Made by a program: the position numbers and the translations under genes. This document shows positions 8,844 to 17,704 of a stretch of DNA of 50,565 nucleotides, one piece after another (position 1 is the first letter of the stretch; every line of letters starts with the position of its first letter). The stretch lies in the NCBI GenBank assembly GCA_029225165.1, contig JAQXVY010000059.1, forward strand, positions 1 to 50,565, in the 5' to 3' direction. Under the pieces are notes generated by a model, which was given only the letters and a program-made list of their open reading frames with translations, was not told where the DNA came from and made no database searches. This DNA is from Oscillospiraceae bacterium. GTDB lineage: Bacteria > Bacillota > Clostridia > Oscillospirales > Acutalibacteraceae.

Positions 8844-8917
8844 TTCATCTAACCTATTAGTATCGGTTAAGGCACTACTGCTATCCTTTCAGATTCTCCG
8901 GCAAGCTCAGAACGACA
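8844..8917 (-). repeat. Partial copy of repeat family B
   Basis: The stretch from CTAACCTATTAGTATCGG through CACTACTGCTATCC to CAGATTCT matches the inner part of the full family B copy at 29201-29345, in the same orientation. The right-hand end is degenerate. The rest of the 8560-9037 gap holds the palindromic element at 8619 and the promoter of the next gene; I see no gene there. Confidence 0.6.
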
Positions 8918-8993
8918 TAGCGGTGCGGTTTATGATTATAACATAAAATATTCAAAAAAATTTCCTATTATTCAACTATAATTCACATTTTTA

Positions 8994-9002
8994 TGTTATA
9001 AT
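8994..9002 (+). promoter_or_regulatory. Extended -10 promoter of the lipoprotein gene at 9038
   Basis: TG-T-TATAAT (8994-9002) is an extended -10 element 36 nt before the ATG. No good -35 hexamer is present at the right distance, which is tolerated by extended -10 promoters. Confidence 0.45.
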
Positions 9003-9037
9003 AATTCAAAATTATTATAGAGAAAAGGAAGACGAAA

Positions 9038-9544
9038 ATGAAAAGAATAATACCCATTGTTATAGCTTTATTGCTTTTAGCCTGCCTTGCGGGATGTGAC
9101 AGTTCAGGCGGCAATAAAGAAACTACAAATAACGGTACTGTTGTGGTGACTCAACCCTCTTCAACATCAGCAATTGCCAATACATCAACTGCATCATCAA
9201 ACCCTGCGGCATATATCTATGACGGAACAGGGGAAAAAAAGGGTGCAATAATTGCAACTGTTAAGTGGAACGATAGTGATAAAATTCAGATTATTAACGA
9301 TATGATTCACAGCGACAGCGTTATCAGCGACAAAAAGAAGGACAAAGAGGACACATCCAAGGCTGACAAGGTCTACTGCTTTGAACTGATTAACAAGGGT
9401 GTTGACAATAACATCTTTTATGTTTACCTCATTGACGACAAGGTTTACCTTTACGGTGAAGAATTTGCAAGTGCCTTTAACACATTCGTTAACGGTTACG
9501 CTGACGAAACAACAGTAGAACAGGTTGAAAGTTTAATAAAGTGA
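9038..9544 (+). CDS. Putative small lipoprotein (168 aa)
   Basis: The N-terminus is a lipoprotein signal: MKRIIPIVIALLLL followed by the lipobox LAGC, with the lipidated Cys at residue 20. A Thr/Ser/Asn-rich linker (about 25-58) leads to a roughly 105-residue folded domain with alternating charged and hydrophobic strands (KVYCFELINKGVDNNIFYVYLIDDKVYLYG). The mature protein should be anchored to the outer face of the membrane. I do not recognise the domain. An AAAAGGAAGA ribosome site precedes ATG 9038. It stands alone, facing the convergent lipoprotein at 9607. Confidence 0.75.
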   Translation: MKRIIPIVIALLLLACLAGCDSSGGNKETTNNGTVVVTQPSSTSAIANTSTASSNPAAYIYDGTGEKKGAIIATVKWNDSDKIQIINDMIHSDSVISDKKKDKEDTSKADKVYCFELINKGVDNNIFYVYLIDDKVYLYGEEFASAFNTFVNGYADETTVEQVESLIK

Positions 9545-9563
9545 TAAGAATTTCAGCAGTAAA

Positions 9564-9588
9564 AAAGCTCCCCGTTTTGGGGAGCTTT
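9564..9588. terminator. Bidirectional terminator between convergent lipoprotein genes
   Basis: AAAGCTCCCC (9564-9573) pairs with GGGGAGCTTT (9579-9588) around GTTTT. It has A-runs on the left and TAATTTTGG on the right, and can serve both the gene ending at 9544 (+) and the one ending at 9607 (-). Confidence 0.85.
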
Positions 9589-9606
9589 AATTTTGGTTTG
9601 TGATAA

Positions 9607-10827
9607 TTACTTGACCTCAGTAACGGTGTAATTGGAACCGTAGATATTCTTAAAGGAATCCACAGCGTCCTTTACATTTTCTCTTGATGAGGTAGTGCAA
9701 TACAAATCGTAGTCACTGTTAATCTTGACAAGCTTGTTGTCAGAAACCATTAGTTCGCCGCCGGAGATGTATCCCATATAGTAGGCTGTAACATTCTTTA
9801 CTGCACCCTTTTTAACCTTCTTTGAGCCGAATTCCGGTTCAATTATCTTTACAGTGTATGTACGGGAGTAAATCTGTCCGTATGCACAGGCAGACTTGCT
9901 GTAATAATCAGGGTTGTATCCGTAAAGAGTTTTTACAAGCTTAAAGTCGGATATCTTGTTAATCTTAAATTCGGCAAAGTGAAAATCGTCAGCCTCTATG
10001 CCAAAGTTGTAGCCTTTTCCCTCTTCGCCTACTTCAATTTCATAGTCCTCATTCAGTTCCTCAAGGATTGCCTCTGTGGGAACGGTGTTGTCGATACTGC
10101 TGTCGATTGTCTTAGGAATTTCTCCCAAGCCCTCAACTGTAAATTCTTTTGTTACCTCTTCGCCGTCTTCACTGCCTTTGAGGATGTAGTCCTCGCTGTA
10201 AAGTGATGCTGTAACAGTTACCTTGTCGCCGTTTTTAAGGTCATAGCTTGGGTTGGCGGAGTAGTAAATTGTGTAGTCGCTGTCGTCATCCTTTTCCTCT
10301 ACATCAATCCTACCTTCGCCGTCAAGACCGCTGAAAGTGATTGTGACCTCGGAACTGTCAAATGGGTCAACAGCTTTCTTTTCCTCAAGACCCTTTACCT
10401 TTGTTTCAAATTCGTCAGCAACAAATTCTACATCATACTTATCAATCTTATCCTCGTTATATCTTGCCTTAACCTTGATGGTATCACCGTTTGAAAGGCT
10501 GCCGTTTTTACCCTTAACCAGCTTAAACTCAACGCAATCGAGGGCTTTGTTAAGGTATTTTAAAGACCTCATTTCCTCGGTGTATTCATCATATTTGCTG
10601 TCGTCGTCGTCAAGTCTTGCCTCTTTTCTCTTTTCCTTAAGGTCGTCATACTTTGTTTCGTAATCCTCAACCTCAGGCTTTTCCTTTAGTGTAGCAAAAC
10701 CGCTGAAGCCTTCGTAGGATAAATACTTGGAAAGGTCAACTTCCTGCTTTTTGCTGCAACCTGTTGCAAAGACCAAAGAAGAAAGTACAACTGCCGCAAT
10801 AACTATAACGCTTGTTATCCTTTTCAT
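9607..10827 (-). CDS. Putative surface lipoprotein (406 aa)
   Basis: The signal MKRITSVIVIAAVVLSSLVF is followed by the lipobox ATGC with the lipidated Cys at about residue 24. The mature part is acidic and appears to contain two related beta-rich modules, each with a 'NGDTIKVKARYNEDKI / NGDKVTVTASLYSED' strand pattern (about 112-160 and 200-235), and a C-terminal region with many Tyr. Such modular lipoproteins are common in Ruminococcaceae and have no assigned function. GGAGGACAGAAT precedes the ATG. It starts only 25 nt after the leuD stop in the same direction, so it may be read from the leuC promoter, but a metabolic link is not obvious. Confidence 0.75.
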   Translation of the reverse strand: MKRITSVIVIAAVVLSSLVFATGCSKKQEVDLSKYLSYEGFSGFATLKEKPEVEDYETKYDDLKEKRKEARLDDDDSKYDEYTEEMRSLKYLNKALDCVEFKLVKGKNGSLSNGDTIKVKARYNEDKIDKYDVEFVADEFETKVKGLEEKKAVDPFDSSEVTITFSGLDGEGRIDVEEKDDDSDYTIYYSANPSYDLKNGDKVTVTASLYSEDYILKGSEDGEEVTKEFTVEGLGEIPKTIDSSIDNTVPTEAILEELNEDYEIEVGEEGKGYNFGIEADDFHFAEFKINKISDFKLVKTLYGYNPDYYSKSACAYGQIYSRTYTVKIIEPEFGSKKVKKGAVKNVTAYYMGYISGGELMVSDNKLVKINSDYDLYCTTSSRENVKDAVDSFKNIYGSNYTVTEVK

Positions 10828-10852
10828 ATTCTGTCCTCCAAAAAATAAAAAA

Positions 10853-11338
10853 TTATTTATTAAGTATCGAGTTGATTAATCCGCCCTTTGAGATAATGTT
10901 TTGGATAAACTCAGGGAATGGCTCTGCCTGATAGGTTTTGCCTGTTGTTTCGTCTGTGATAACACCTGTGTCAAAGTTTACGGAAACTGTGTCCCCTGAC
11001 TTAATCTCCTTGGCTGCCTCGTCACATTCAAGAATCGGCAAACCTATGTTAATAGCATTTCTGTAGAAAATTCTTGCAAAGGTTGAGGCAATAACACAGC
11101 TTACGCCTGACGCCTTAATTGCGATTGGTGCGTGTTCACGGGAAGAACCGCAGCCAAAGTTCTTTTCGGCTACAATAATGTCGCCCTTCTTTACATTTTT
11201 AACAAAGTCCTTGTCAATGTCCTCCATACAGTGGGCGGCAAGCTCGCTGTGAGAGGATGTGTTAAGGTATCTTGCAGGGATGATAACATCTGTGTCAACA
11301 TTATCTCCGTATTTATGTACTACGCCATGTGCATTCAT
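10853..11338 (-). CDS. leuD: 3-isopropylmalate dehydratase small subunit LeuD
   Basis: 161 aa, the length of the short archaeal/clostridial-type LeuD. The swivelling-domain signature [16 protein letters not shown] (residues 9-24) and [17 protein letters not shown] (about 62-78) are both present. With LeuC it isomerises 2-isopropylmalate to 3-isopropylmalate in leucine synthesis. It starts 15 nt after the leuC stop, after an AGGAGG site, and so is in one operon with it. leuA and leuB are not in this window. Members of this small-subunit group can also be homoaconitase or citraconate hydratase-like, but the short LeuC/LeuD pair in a bacterium most often serves leucine synthesis. Confidence 0.93.
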   Translation of the reverse strand: MNAHGVVHKYGDNVDTDVIIPARYLNTSSHSELAAHCMEDIDKDFVKNVKKGDIIVAEKNFGCGSSREHAPIAIKASGVSCVIASTFARIFYRNAINIGLPILECDEAAKEIKSGDTVSVNFDTGVITDETTGKTYQAEPFPEFIQNIISKGGLINSILNK

Positions 11339-11353
11339 TATGTTTCCTCCTTA

Positions 11354-12619
11354 TCAAAGCTTTTCAGGGTCTGTGATGTAGCCCTTAACAGCAGATGCCG
11401 CAGCAACCGCAGGGGATGCAAGGTAAACCTCGCTGTCAATGTGACCCATTCTGCCTACAAAGTTTCTGTTTGTTGTGGAAATTGCCTTTTCACCGGCTGC
11501 CAAAATACCCATATGACCGCCAAGACAAGGTCCACAGGTAGGAGTTGAAACAACAGCACCGGCATCAATGAATATGTCAAACAGTCCCTCGTGCATTGCG
11601 TCCTTCCAAATCTGCTGTGTGCCGGGGAAGATGATACATCTTACGCCCTTTGCAATCTTTTTGCCCTTTAGCACCTTTGCGGCGGCTCTCAGGTCGGAAA
11701 GTCTGCCGTTTGTACAGGAGCCGATAACGCACTGGTCGATTTTAACCTCTGTTTCGCCGATTTCATCAACTGTTCTTGTATTTTCAGGAAGATGTGGGAA
11801 AGCAACTGTGGGGCGAAGTGTGGAAAGGTCGATTACATATGTTTCGTCATACTGTGCGTCCTCGTCTGCTGTATATTCCACAGGCTCACCCTGAAAACGG
11901 CCGTTGCAGTATTCCCTTGTAATATCGTCAACAGGGAAAATGCCGTTTTTGCCCCCTGCCTCAATAGCCATATTGGCAATGCAAAGTCTGTCGTCCATAT
12001 TAAGATATTTAATGCCCTCACCGCAAAATTCCATTGATTTGTAGAGAGCGCCGTCAACGCCAATCATACCGATAATGTGCAGGATAACATCCTTACCGCT
12101 GACATAGCCCTGTGGTTTGCCCACAAGCTCAAACTTAATAGCGGAAGGCACCTTAAACCAAGCCTTGCCGGAAATCATACCGGCACACATATCTGTTGAG
12201 CCGACGCCTGTTGAAAAAGCACCCAGAGCGCCGTATGTACAGGTGTGGGAGTCAGCACCTATGCACAGAGAACCGGGACCTACAAGTCCGATTTCAGGCA
12301 GAAGTGCGTGTTCAATGCCCATCTGACCTACATCACGATAATTCTTAATATCATATTTGTCAGCAAACTGACGGGAAATCTTCACCTGTTCAGCGGCTTT
12401 AATATCCTTGTTAGGGGTGAAGTGATCCATAATCATTGCAATTTTTGTGTTGTCAAATACGGAGTCAGCACCGTTTTCTTCAAAAACATTTATAGCAACA
12501 GGACAGGTAACATCATTGCCAAGTACCAAATCCAAATTTGCCTCAATAAGCTGTCCCGCTTTAACCTCAGGCAGTCCTGCGTGTGCCGCAAGAATTTTCT
12601 GAGTCATAGTCATACCCAT
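11354..12619 (-). CDS. leuC: 3-isopropylmalate dehydratase large subunit LeuC
   Basis: 421 aa of the aconitase superfamily, carrying the [4Fe-4S] cluster. Cluster Cys are seen in VIGSCTNGR and [31 protein letters not shown] is also diagnostic. The length fits the compact LeuC/HacA group of Clostridia and archaea. The open frame begins at 12643, but AAAGGA 9 nt before ATG 12619 ([10 protein letters not shown]) and the family N-terminus favour 12619. A promoter (12689-12717) and a hairpin (12646-12670) lie upstream. Confidence 0.94.
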   Translation of the reverse strand: MGMTMTQKILAAHAGLPEVKAGQLIEANLDLVLGNDVTCPVAINVFEENGADSVFDNTKIAMIMDHFTPNKDIKAAEQVKISRQFADKYDIKNYRDVGQMGIEHALLPEIGLVGPGSLCIGADSHTCTYGALGAFSTGVGSTDMCAGMISGKAWFKVPSAIKFELVGKPQGYVSGKDVILHIIGMIGVDGALYKSMEFCGEGIKYLNMDDRLCIANMAIEAGGKNGIFPVDDITREYCNGRFQGEPVEYTADEDAQYDETYVIDLSTLRPTVAFPHLPENTRTVDEIGETEVKIDQCVIGSCTNGRLSDLRAAAKVLKGKKIAKGVRCIIFPGTQQIWKDAMHEGLFDIFIDAGAVVSTPTCGPCLGGHMGILAAGEKAISTTNRNFVGRMGHIDSEVYLASPAVAAASAVKGYITDPEKL

Positions 12620-12645
12620 TGCAGTCATTCCTTTCAAAATCATTT

Positions 12646-12670
12646 GGTGTAGTAGATTTTCTGCTACACC
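12646..12670 (-). promoter_or_regulatory. Leader hairpin just upstream of the leuC ribosome site
   Basis: On the minus strand GGTGTAGCAG pairs with CTACTACACC around AAAAT (10 bp, one G-T pair). It ends about 11 nt before the AAAGGA site. It has no U-tract, so it might affect translation or mRNA stability rather than terminate. Confidence 0.5.
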
Positions 12671-12688
12671 CTAAAATATCACATTATA

Positions 12689-12717
12689 ATTTTATCATTT
12701 TTACATATTAAGTTCAA
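12689..12717 (-). promoter_or_regulatory. Putative sigma-A promoter of leuCD
   Basis: On the minus strand TTGAAC (12712-12717), a 17-nt spacer and TAAAAT (12689-12694) form a good promoter about 70 nt upstream of the leuC start. Confidence 0.6.
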
Positions 12718-12788
12718 GTATCGCAAGTGCCAATATTAGTGAGCTAAAGTGTGTAGTTTTAGTTATTTTGTAAACAATATAATTATTA

Positions 12789-12944
12789 GAAAACACTGAA
12801 TAAATCACTTTACACATCTTTCTTGCATATTTTCTGCCGGTATGCCCAAAAAACCTCGAATACGCCGGTATTACTGCGGTTTTTTGAACATACCGATAAA
12901 AAATCTGACAGCCTTTCTGTGCAAATGATTTAATCAGTGTTTCC
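12789..12944 (+). mobile_element. Family A MITE-like element, copy 1
   Basis: 156 bp with ends GAAAACACTGA and TCAGTGTTTCC, the same terminal inverted repeats as the copies at 19170 and 22835 with one mismatch. The inside (TTACACATCT, TTGCATATTTTC, GCCGGT, CGGTTTTTTGAACA) matches copy 2 in the same orientation. The flanks ATTA and ATAG are not a perfect duplication, so this copy may be older. The rest of the 12620-13030 gap holds the leuC promoter and the terminator at 12957. Confidence 0.8.
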
Positions 12945-12956
12945 ATAGATAAAAAC

Positions 12957-12988
12957 AAGTCGGGTAATTCTTTTGAAGTACCCGACTT
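12957..12988 (-). terminator. Terminator of the malQ-glgP operon
   Basis: AAGTCGGGTA (12957-12966) pairs with TACCCGACTT (12979-12988). Read on the minus strand the stem is followed by GTTTTTATC. It lies 42 nt after the glgP stop. Confidence 0.8.
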
Positions 12989-13030
12989 TTGTATGCTGTC
13001 CTACTGACAACCTAAATTATTAAGTTTAAA

Positions 13031-15388
13031 TTACTTTACGTGCCAGAGATCCTTTGCGTACTGGAGGATTGTTCTGTCTGATGAGAACATACCTGCGTTT
13101 GCAATGTTCATTAAGCACTTCTTGCCGAATGCTGTTCTGTCCTGATAGTCCTTGTTGCACTGAATCTTTGTGTCAACATAGTCCTTAAGGTCGAGGAGCA
13201 GGAAGTAGTGGTCAGGGTCGTGCCATGAAGTACCGTTGAGGATACCTGTGTAAAGCTCTGCAAATGAACCCTCGCCGATAGCGCCGCCGTCAGAGAATGT
13301 TCCGTCAACAAGTGTGTCAAGAACAGCCTTGATTTCAGGGTCGTTGTCGTAGATTTCTCTTGGGTTGTAGCTCTTTTCAGCCTTGAGCTTATCAATCTCT
13401 TCAACTCTTGCGCCGAAGATGTACTCGTTTTCAATGCCTGCCTGCTGAGCAATCTCAACATTAGCACCGTCGTAAGTACCAAGAGTTACAGCGCCGTTAA
13501 GCATAAACTTCATATTACCTGTACCGGATGCCTCTGTACCTGCTGTGGAAATCTGCTCTGAAACATCAGCGGCAACAACAATCTTTTCAGCATAGGAAAC
13601 ATTATAGTTCTGAACAAAGTGAACCATAAGCTTATCCTTTGTATCAGGGTCGTTGTTAACAAGCTTTGCAATTTCGTTGATGAACTTGATGATAGCCTTT
13701 GCTCTTGCGTAGCCCGGAGCAGCCTTTGCGCCAAAGATAAATGCTGTTGGCTGCCAGTTCTTAAGCTCGCCCTTCTTGAGCTTGTTGTAAATCATAAGGA
13801 TAGAGAAAGCGTTGAGGAGCTGTCTCTTGTATTCGTGAAGTCTTTTAACCTGAATATCAAAGATGAAGGATGGGTCAATGTCAACACCCTCTGTTTCCTT
13901 GATGTACTTTGCAAGCTGAGTCTTTTTCTTCTTCTTAATTGTGTTGAATGCACGAACTGTCTTAGCGTCAAGATTCTCTTCAAGACCCTTGAGGAGAGAG
14001 AGGTCCTTTAACCAACCGTCGCCAACTCTTTCTGTGATGAATTCGGCAAGTTCAGGGTTGCAAAGACCAAGCCATCTTCTCTGTGTGATACCGTTTGTCT
14101 TGTTCTGGAATCTTTCAGGATAAAGCTCATACCATTCCTTGAGAACATCGTCCTTGAGGATTTCAGTATGAATCCAAGCAACACCGTTAACATAGGAGCC
14201 AACATAACAAGCAAGTCTTGCCATATGAACAAGGTCGCCGTCAATGATAGCCATCTTCTTGCCAAACTGTGCGTCGCTGACACCCTTTGCGTGCATATCG
14301 TTGTATTCGTGAATAGCGATTCTCTCGATAATTGTAAGAATCTCAGGGAGAATTTCTCTGATGAGGTTCTTGTTCCACTTTTCAAGAGCTTCGCCAAGTA
14401 CTGTGTGGTTTGTATAAGCAAATGTCTTCTGTGCAATCTTAAGTGCTTCATCAAAGCTTACGCCCTCAAGACCGAGAAGTCTGATAAGCTCTGGGATAGA
14501 GATAACAGGGTGAGTATCGTTAAGCTGAATAGCTGCGTGGTCAGCAAACTTGCTGAAGTCGTTGCCGTACTTTGCCTTGTATCTCTTGATGATGTCCTGA
14601 AGTGAAGCGGAGCAGAAGAAGTACTGCTGCTTAAGACGGAGGAGCTTACCCTCGTGAGTGTTGTCGTTTGGATAAAGTACCTGAGAAATGTTCTCGGCGT
14701 CGTTCTTAGCCTTAACAGCCTCGTCATAGTGGGAAGCATTGAAAGCCAGGAAGTCAAATTCCTCAACAGCCTCTGCCTGCCATAGACGGAGAGTGTTGAT
14801 GCTCTTTCCACCGTAGCCGATAACAGCCATATCATAAGGAACAGCCTTAACTGTCTGACCCTGGAAGTGAACCTCAACAGCGTCTTCCTCACGGCGAATG
14901 CACCATGGGTCTTCAAATCTCTGCCAGTTGTCAGCGATTTCTACCTGATAACCATCCTCGATAAGCTGTTTAAAAAGACCGTACTTGTAGCGAATTCCGT
15001 AACCGTCAAGAGGAACCTCCTGTGTAGCTGCAGAATCAAGGAAGCAAGCTGCAAGTCTGCCAAGACCGCCGTTACCCAAGGCTGCGTCGTCAATATCTTC
15101 AAATACATTGATGTCAATGCCCTTTGACTTAAGGAGCTTCTTTGTTGTGTCAAGAATACCCATACAGTAAAGGTTGTTGTACATCATTCTACCCATAAGG
15201 AACTCTGCGGAGAAGTAGTATGCTCTTCTCTTGGAAGCGTGCTTCTTCTTGCACTTTTCCCATTCAGGAGCGATTTCGCCCATCATAGCTTTACCAAGGC
15301 AAAGGTGAAGCTCTGCAGGAGAAAGCTCTTTAAGGGTTTTACAGTAGTCGTTCTTTGCGGTTAATTCAAGATTTTCAATAATGCTCAT
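13031..15388 (-). CDS. glgP: Glycogen/maltodextrin phosphorylase
   Basis: 785 aa, GT35 family, releasing glucose 1-phosphate from alpha-1,4-glucans with pyridoxal phosphate. The PLP-binding segment EASGTGNMKFMLNG places the Schiff-base Lys at about residue 627. RRAYYFSAEFLMGR, AALGNGGLGRLAACFLDSAA and QLNDTHPVISIPELIRLL are family motifs in the usual order. It begins 1 nt after the malQ stop, so the two are translationally coupled and form a glycogen or maltodextrin breakdown operon. No glgA, glgB or glgC is present. The enzyme could be called GlgP or MalP; sequence alone does not settle which glucan it prefers. Confidence 0.95.
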   Translation of the reverse strand: MSIIENLELTAKNDYCKTLKELSPAELHLCLGKAMMGEIAPEWEKCKKKHASKRRAYYFSAEFLMGRMMYNNLYCMGILDTTKKLLKSKGIDINVFEDIDDAALGNGGLGRLAACFLDSAATQEVPLDGYGIRYKYGLFKQLIEDGYQVEIADNWQRFEDPWCIRREEDAVEVHFQGQTVKAVPYDMAVIGYGGKSINTLRLWQAEAVEEFDFLAFNASHYDEAVKAKNDAENISQVLYPNDNTHEGKLLRLKQQYFFCSASLQDIIKRYKAKYGNDFSKFADHAAIQLNDTHPVISIPELIRLLGLEGVSFDEALKIAQKTFAYTNHTVLGEALEKWNKNLIREILPEILTIIERIAIHEYNDMHAKGVSDAQFGKKMAIIDGDLVHMARLACYVGSYVNGVAWIHTEILKDDVLKEWYELYPERFQNKTNGITQRRWLGLCNPELAEFITERVGDGWLKDLSLLKGLEENLDAKTVRAFNTIKKKKKTQLAKYIKETEGVDIDPSFIFDIQVKRLHEYKRQLLNAFSILMIYNKLKKGELKNWQPTAFIFGAKAAPGYARAKAIIKFINEIAKLVNNDPDTKDKLMVHFVQNYNVSYAEKIVVAADVSEQISTAGTEASGTGNMKFMLNGAVTLGTYDGANVEIAQQAGIENEYIFGARVEEIDKLKAEKSYNPREIYDNDPEIKAVLDTLVDGTFSDGGAIGEGSFAELYTGILNGTSWHDPDHYFLLLDLKDYVDTKIQCNKDYQDRTAFGKKCLMNIANAGMFSSDRTILQYAKDLWHVK

Positions 15389-15389
15389 T

Positions 15390-16883
15390 TTAATTTTCCT
15401 CCAGTCTTGAACTGCTGATTACCATTTCCTTAAGGCGGTTTGCCAGTTCGTCAGTTAACATTGTGCCGTCAATTCTCCAAACCCAGTTACCGCCAAGTGT
15501 GGACGGAACATTCATTCTTGCCTCTGTACCAAGGCCGAGAATATCCTGCATCTGAATGATAGCTGTGTCAGCCACACTATTATAGGCTGTTCTGATGATG
15601 CCCCAGTTAAAGCCCTCTTCATCACCGATGTTGCAGTAGCTCTTTGCATAGGCAACATCCTCAGGTTTTGCCTGGGCCATCCAACCCATAAGGGTGTCGT
15701 TGTCGTGGGTGCCGGTGTAAACAACACAGTTTTCTGTGTAGTGATGTGGGAGATAATCGTTAGCCTCGCCACTATCAAAAGCAAACTCCAAAACCTTCAT
15801 TCCAGGGTAACCGGTATCCTCAAGGAGTTCCTTTACGCTGTCAAAAAGGTCGCCTAAATCTTCAGCAACAATGGGAAGGTCACCAAGCTGTTCCTTCATC
15901 ATTTCAAAGAACTCAATGCCCGGACCGTCGTACCAATCGCCGCCGATAGCATTTTCGGCAGGATAAGGAATGGCATAGTAAGTATCAAAAGCTCTAAAAT
16001 GGTCAATTCTCAAAATATCAAAGAGCTTTGCAGCTGAGGCTATGCGGTTAAACCACCATTCATAATCTGTTTCTTTCAGATAATCCCAGTCATAAAGAGG
16101 ATTGCCCCAAAGCTGACCTGTTGCGGAGAAGTAGTCCGGCGGACAACCGGCAACGCAAACAGGGTTGTTTTCTTCATCAAACCAGAAAATTTCAGGATTT
16201 GCCCAAGTATCTGCGGAGTCCATAGCAACATAAATAGGCATATCGCCCAGGATTTTAATACCCAGACCGTTTACATATTCTCTGAAGGATTCCCACTGCT
16301 CGTAGAATTTGTACTGTAGGAAGCTCCAGAAGTCGATTTCGTCCTTAAACTTTCTTTCGTATTTCTTAACAGCCTCAGGCTCTCTGAGTTTAATCTCTTC
16401 ATCAGGCCACTCTGTCCAAGCCTTCATATCAAAGCTTTGCTTTACAGCCATATAGAGGGCATAGTTCTTAAGCCACTTGCTGTTCTTTCTCTTGAAAGAA
16501 GTAAAAGGTTTTCTGTCGCAATTTTTCTTGAAATTTTCAAAGGCTACTCTGAGAACATCAAATCTGTAATAATAGATTGTAGCATAGTCAATTTCAAACT
16601 CTGAGTCACCCCAGTATCCCTTGTCAATATCCTCCTGTGTCAGCAGACCCTCGTCCTTGAGAGTGTCAAGGTCAATCATATAAGGGTTACCTGCAAAGGT
16701 GGAGAAGGATTGGTAAGGTGAGTCACCGTAGCTTGTAGGTCCAACGGGAAGAATCTGCCAAATCTTTTGACCGGCCTTCTTTAGGAAATCTGCAAACTCA
16801 CGGGCTTCTTTTCCCAGAGTACCGATTCCGTAAGGAGAAGGTAAACTGGTGATTGGCATCAAAATGCCGGCTTCTCTTGCCAT
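15390..16883 (-). CDS. malQ: 4-alpha-glucanotransferase (amylomaltase)
   Basis: 497 aa, GH77. The signature SYGDSPYQSFSTFAGNPYM is near residue 50. Catalytic residues are visible: the nucleophile Asp in RIDHFRAF (about 294), the acid/base Glu in VAEDLGDL, and the Asp of TGTHDNDTLMGW. It transfers maltodextrin chains between acceptors, supplying phosphorylase with longer substrates. It is the first gene of the malQ-glgP operon. No obvious catabolite operator was found by eye in the 175-nt upstream gap (16884-17058). Confidence 0.96.
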   Translation of the reverse strand: MAREAGILMPITSLPSPYGIGTLGKEAREFADFLKKAGQKIWQILPVGPTSYGDSPYQSFSTFAGNPYMIDLDTLKDEGLLTQEDIDKGYWGDSEFEIDYATIYYYRFDVLRVAFENFKKNCDRKPFTSFKRKNSKWLKNYALYMAVKQSFDMKAWTEWPDEEIKLREPEAVKKYERKFKDEIDFWSFLQYKFYEQWESFREYVNGLGIKILGDMPIYVAMDSADTWANPEIFWFDEENNPVCVAGCPPDYFSATGQLWGNPLYDWDYLKETDYEWWFNRIASAAKLFDILRIDHFRAFDTYYAIPYPAENAIGGDWYDGPGIEFFEMMKEQLGDLPIVAEDLGDLFDSVKELLEDTGYPGMKVLEFAFDSGEANDYLPHHYTENCVVYTGTHDNDTLMGWMAQAKPEDVAYAKSYCNIGDEEGFNWGIIRTAYNSVADTAIIQMQDILGLGTEARMNVPSTLGGNWVWRIDGTMLTDELANRLKEMVISSSRLEEN

Positions 16884-17058
16884 AAAGTCAACTCCGTTCT
16901 AATATATAAAGTTGTAATGCATTGTAATAAATACATAGCACTGATACGGTTCTTAAAAAACTGCCTTTTTACCCCCGCATCTGTGGTAAAAATTATCAAT
17001 AAGAATATTACCATAAAACCTGACAAAAATCAAGTATTTTCTATTATTCGGTGGTTCC

Positions 17059-17601
17059 TTAAAGTTGGGATAATTCCTCTGTTGCAAGTAGCATAGCAAG
17101 ATTAGTTGCCATTGTTCTTACCTCATCCCTTGAGTGTTGTGCATAGCGGCAAAATTCGGCTCTACATATTGTGGTGTGAGTTTTTGTGGCAATTCCAATA
17201 AACACCAGACCAACAGGCTTGTCTTTTGTGCCTCCCGTTGGTCCGGCTATTCCTGTTGTTGACAGTCCAATGTCGGAGTAGGCAACCTTCATTATCCCCT
17301 GACACATCTGTGTGGCAGTTTCCTTGCTGACCGCACCGTAGGCGCTTAGGATTTTGTTTGATACCCCAAGGAGTTTTTCCTTAATAATGTTAGCATAGGA
17401 GCATATTCCGCAGTCGAAAACATTACTTGCACCGCTTACATTTGTAATACGCTGTGAAATCATACCCCCGGTACAGCTCTCTGCTGTGGCGATTTTCATA
17501 TGCTTTTCGTACAGTAGATGCACAAGGCTTTCTTCAATGCCCTTGGTATCAATGCCCTGTGTTCTTTCATAATAATCCTTGTCTGTGATTAAATATGTCA
17601 T
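17059..17601 (-). CDS. pncC: CinA C-terminal domain protein, nicotinamide-nucleotide amidase PncC
   Basis: 180 aa, containing only the CinA C-terminal domain. The motifs AESCTGGMISQRITNVSGASNVF and STTGIAGPTGGTKDKPVGLVFIG are intact, as in active NMN deamidases. Stand-alone proteins of this type convert nicotinamide mononucleotide to nicotinic acid mononucleotide in NAD recycling. An N-terminal extension of about 35 residues precedes the core. It is divergent from rsmE with a 103-nt gap. Older annotations would call it competence/damage-inducible protein A, but the N-terminal COG1058 domain is absent. Confidence 0.9.
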   Translation of the reverse strand: MTYLITDKDYYERTQGIDTKGIEESLVHLLYEKHMKIATAESCTGGMISQRITNVSGASNVFDCGICSYANIIKEKLLGVSNKILSAYGAVSKETATQMCQGIMKVAYSDIGLSTTGIAGPTGGTKDKPVGLVFIGIATKTHTTICRAEFCRYAQHSRDEVRTMATNLAMLLATEELSQL

Positions 17602-17646
17602 ATTAGTTAGTCACCTCAAAATAATATTATCAAATTTTTTGACTTG

Positions 17647-17675
17647 TTGCAATTACACTTTACTTTTGATATATT
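17647..17675 (+). promoter_or_regulatory. Putative sigma-A promoter of rsmE-mtnN
   Basis: TTGCAA (17647-17652), a 17-nt spacer and TATATT (17670-17675) lie 30 nt before the rsmE start, in the gap between divergent genes. Confidence 0.55.
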
Positions 17676-17704
17676 ATTTATTATAGGGAAAAAGGAGAAA
17701 AGCT

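Noticed and set aside
12701..12958. 85-aa open frame on the minus strand
   Set aside because: It reads through the family A element and the leuC promoter; it is a chance frame.
13619..15153. Several 60-150-aa frames overlapping glgP on both strands
   Set aside because: All are shadows of the strongly biased glgP coding sequence; the glycogen phosphorylase frame explains the region fully.
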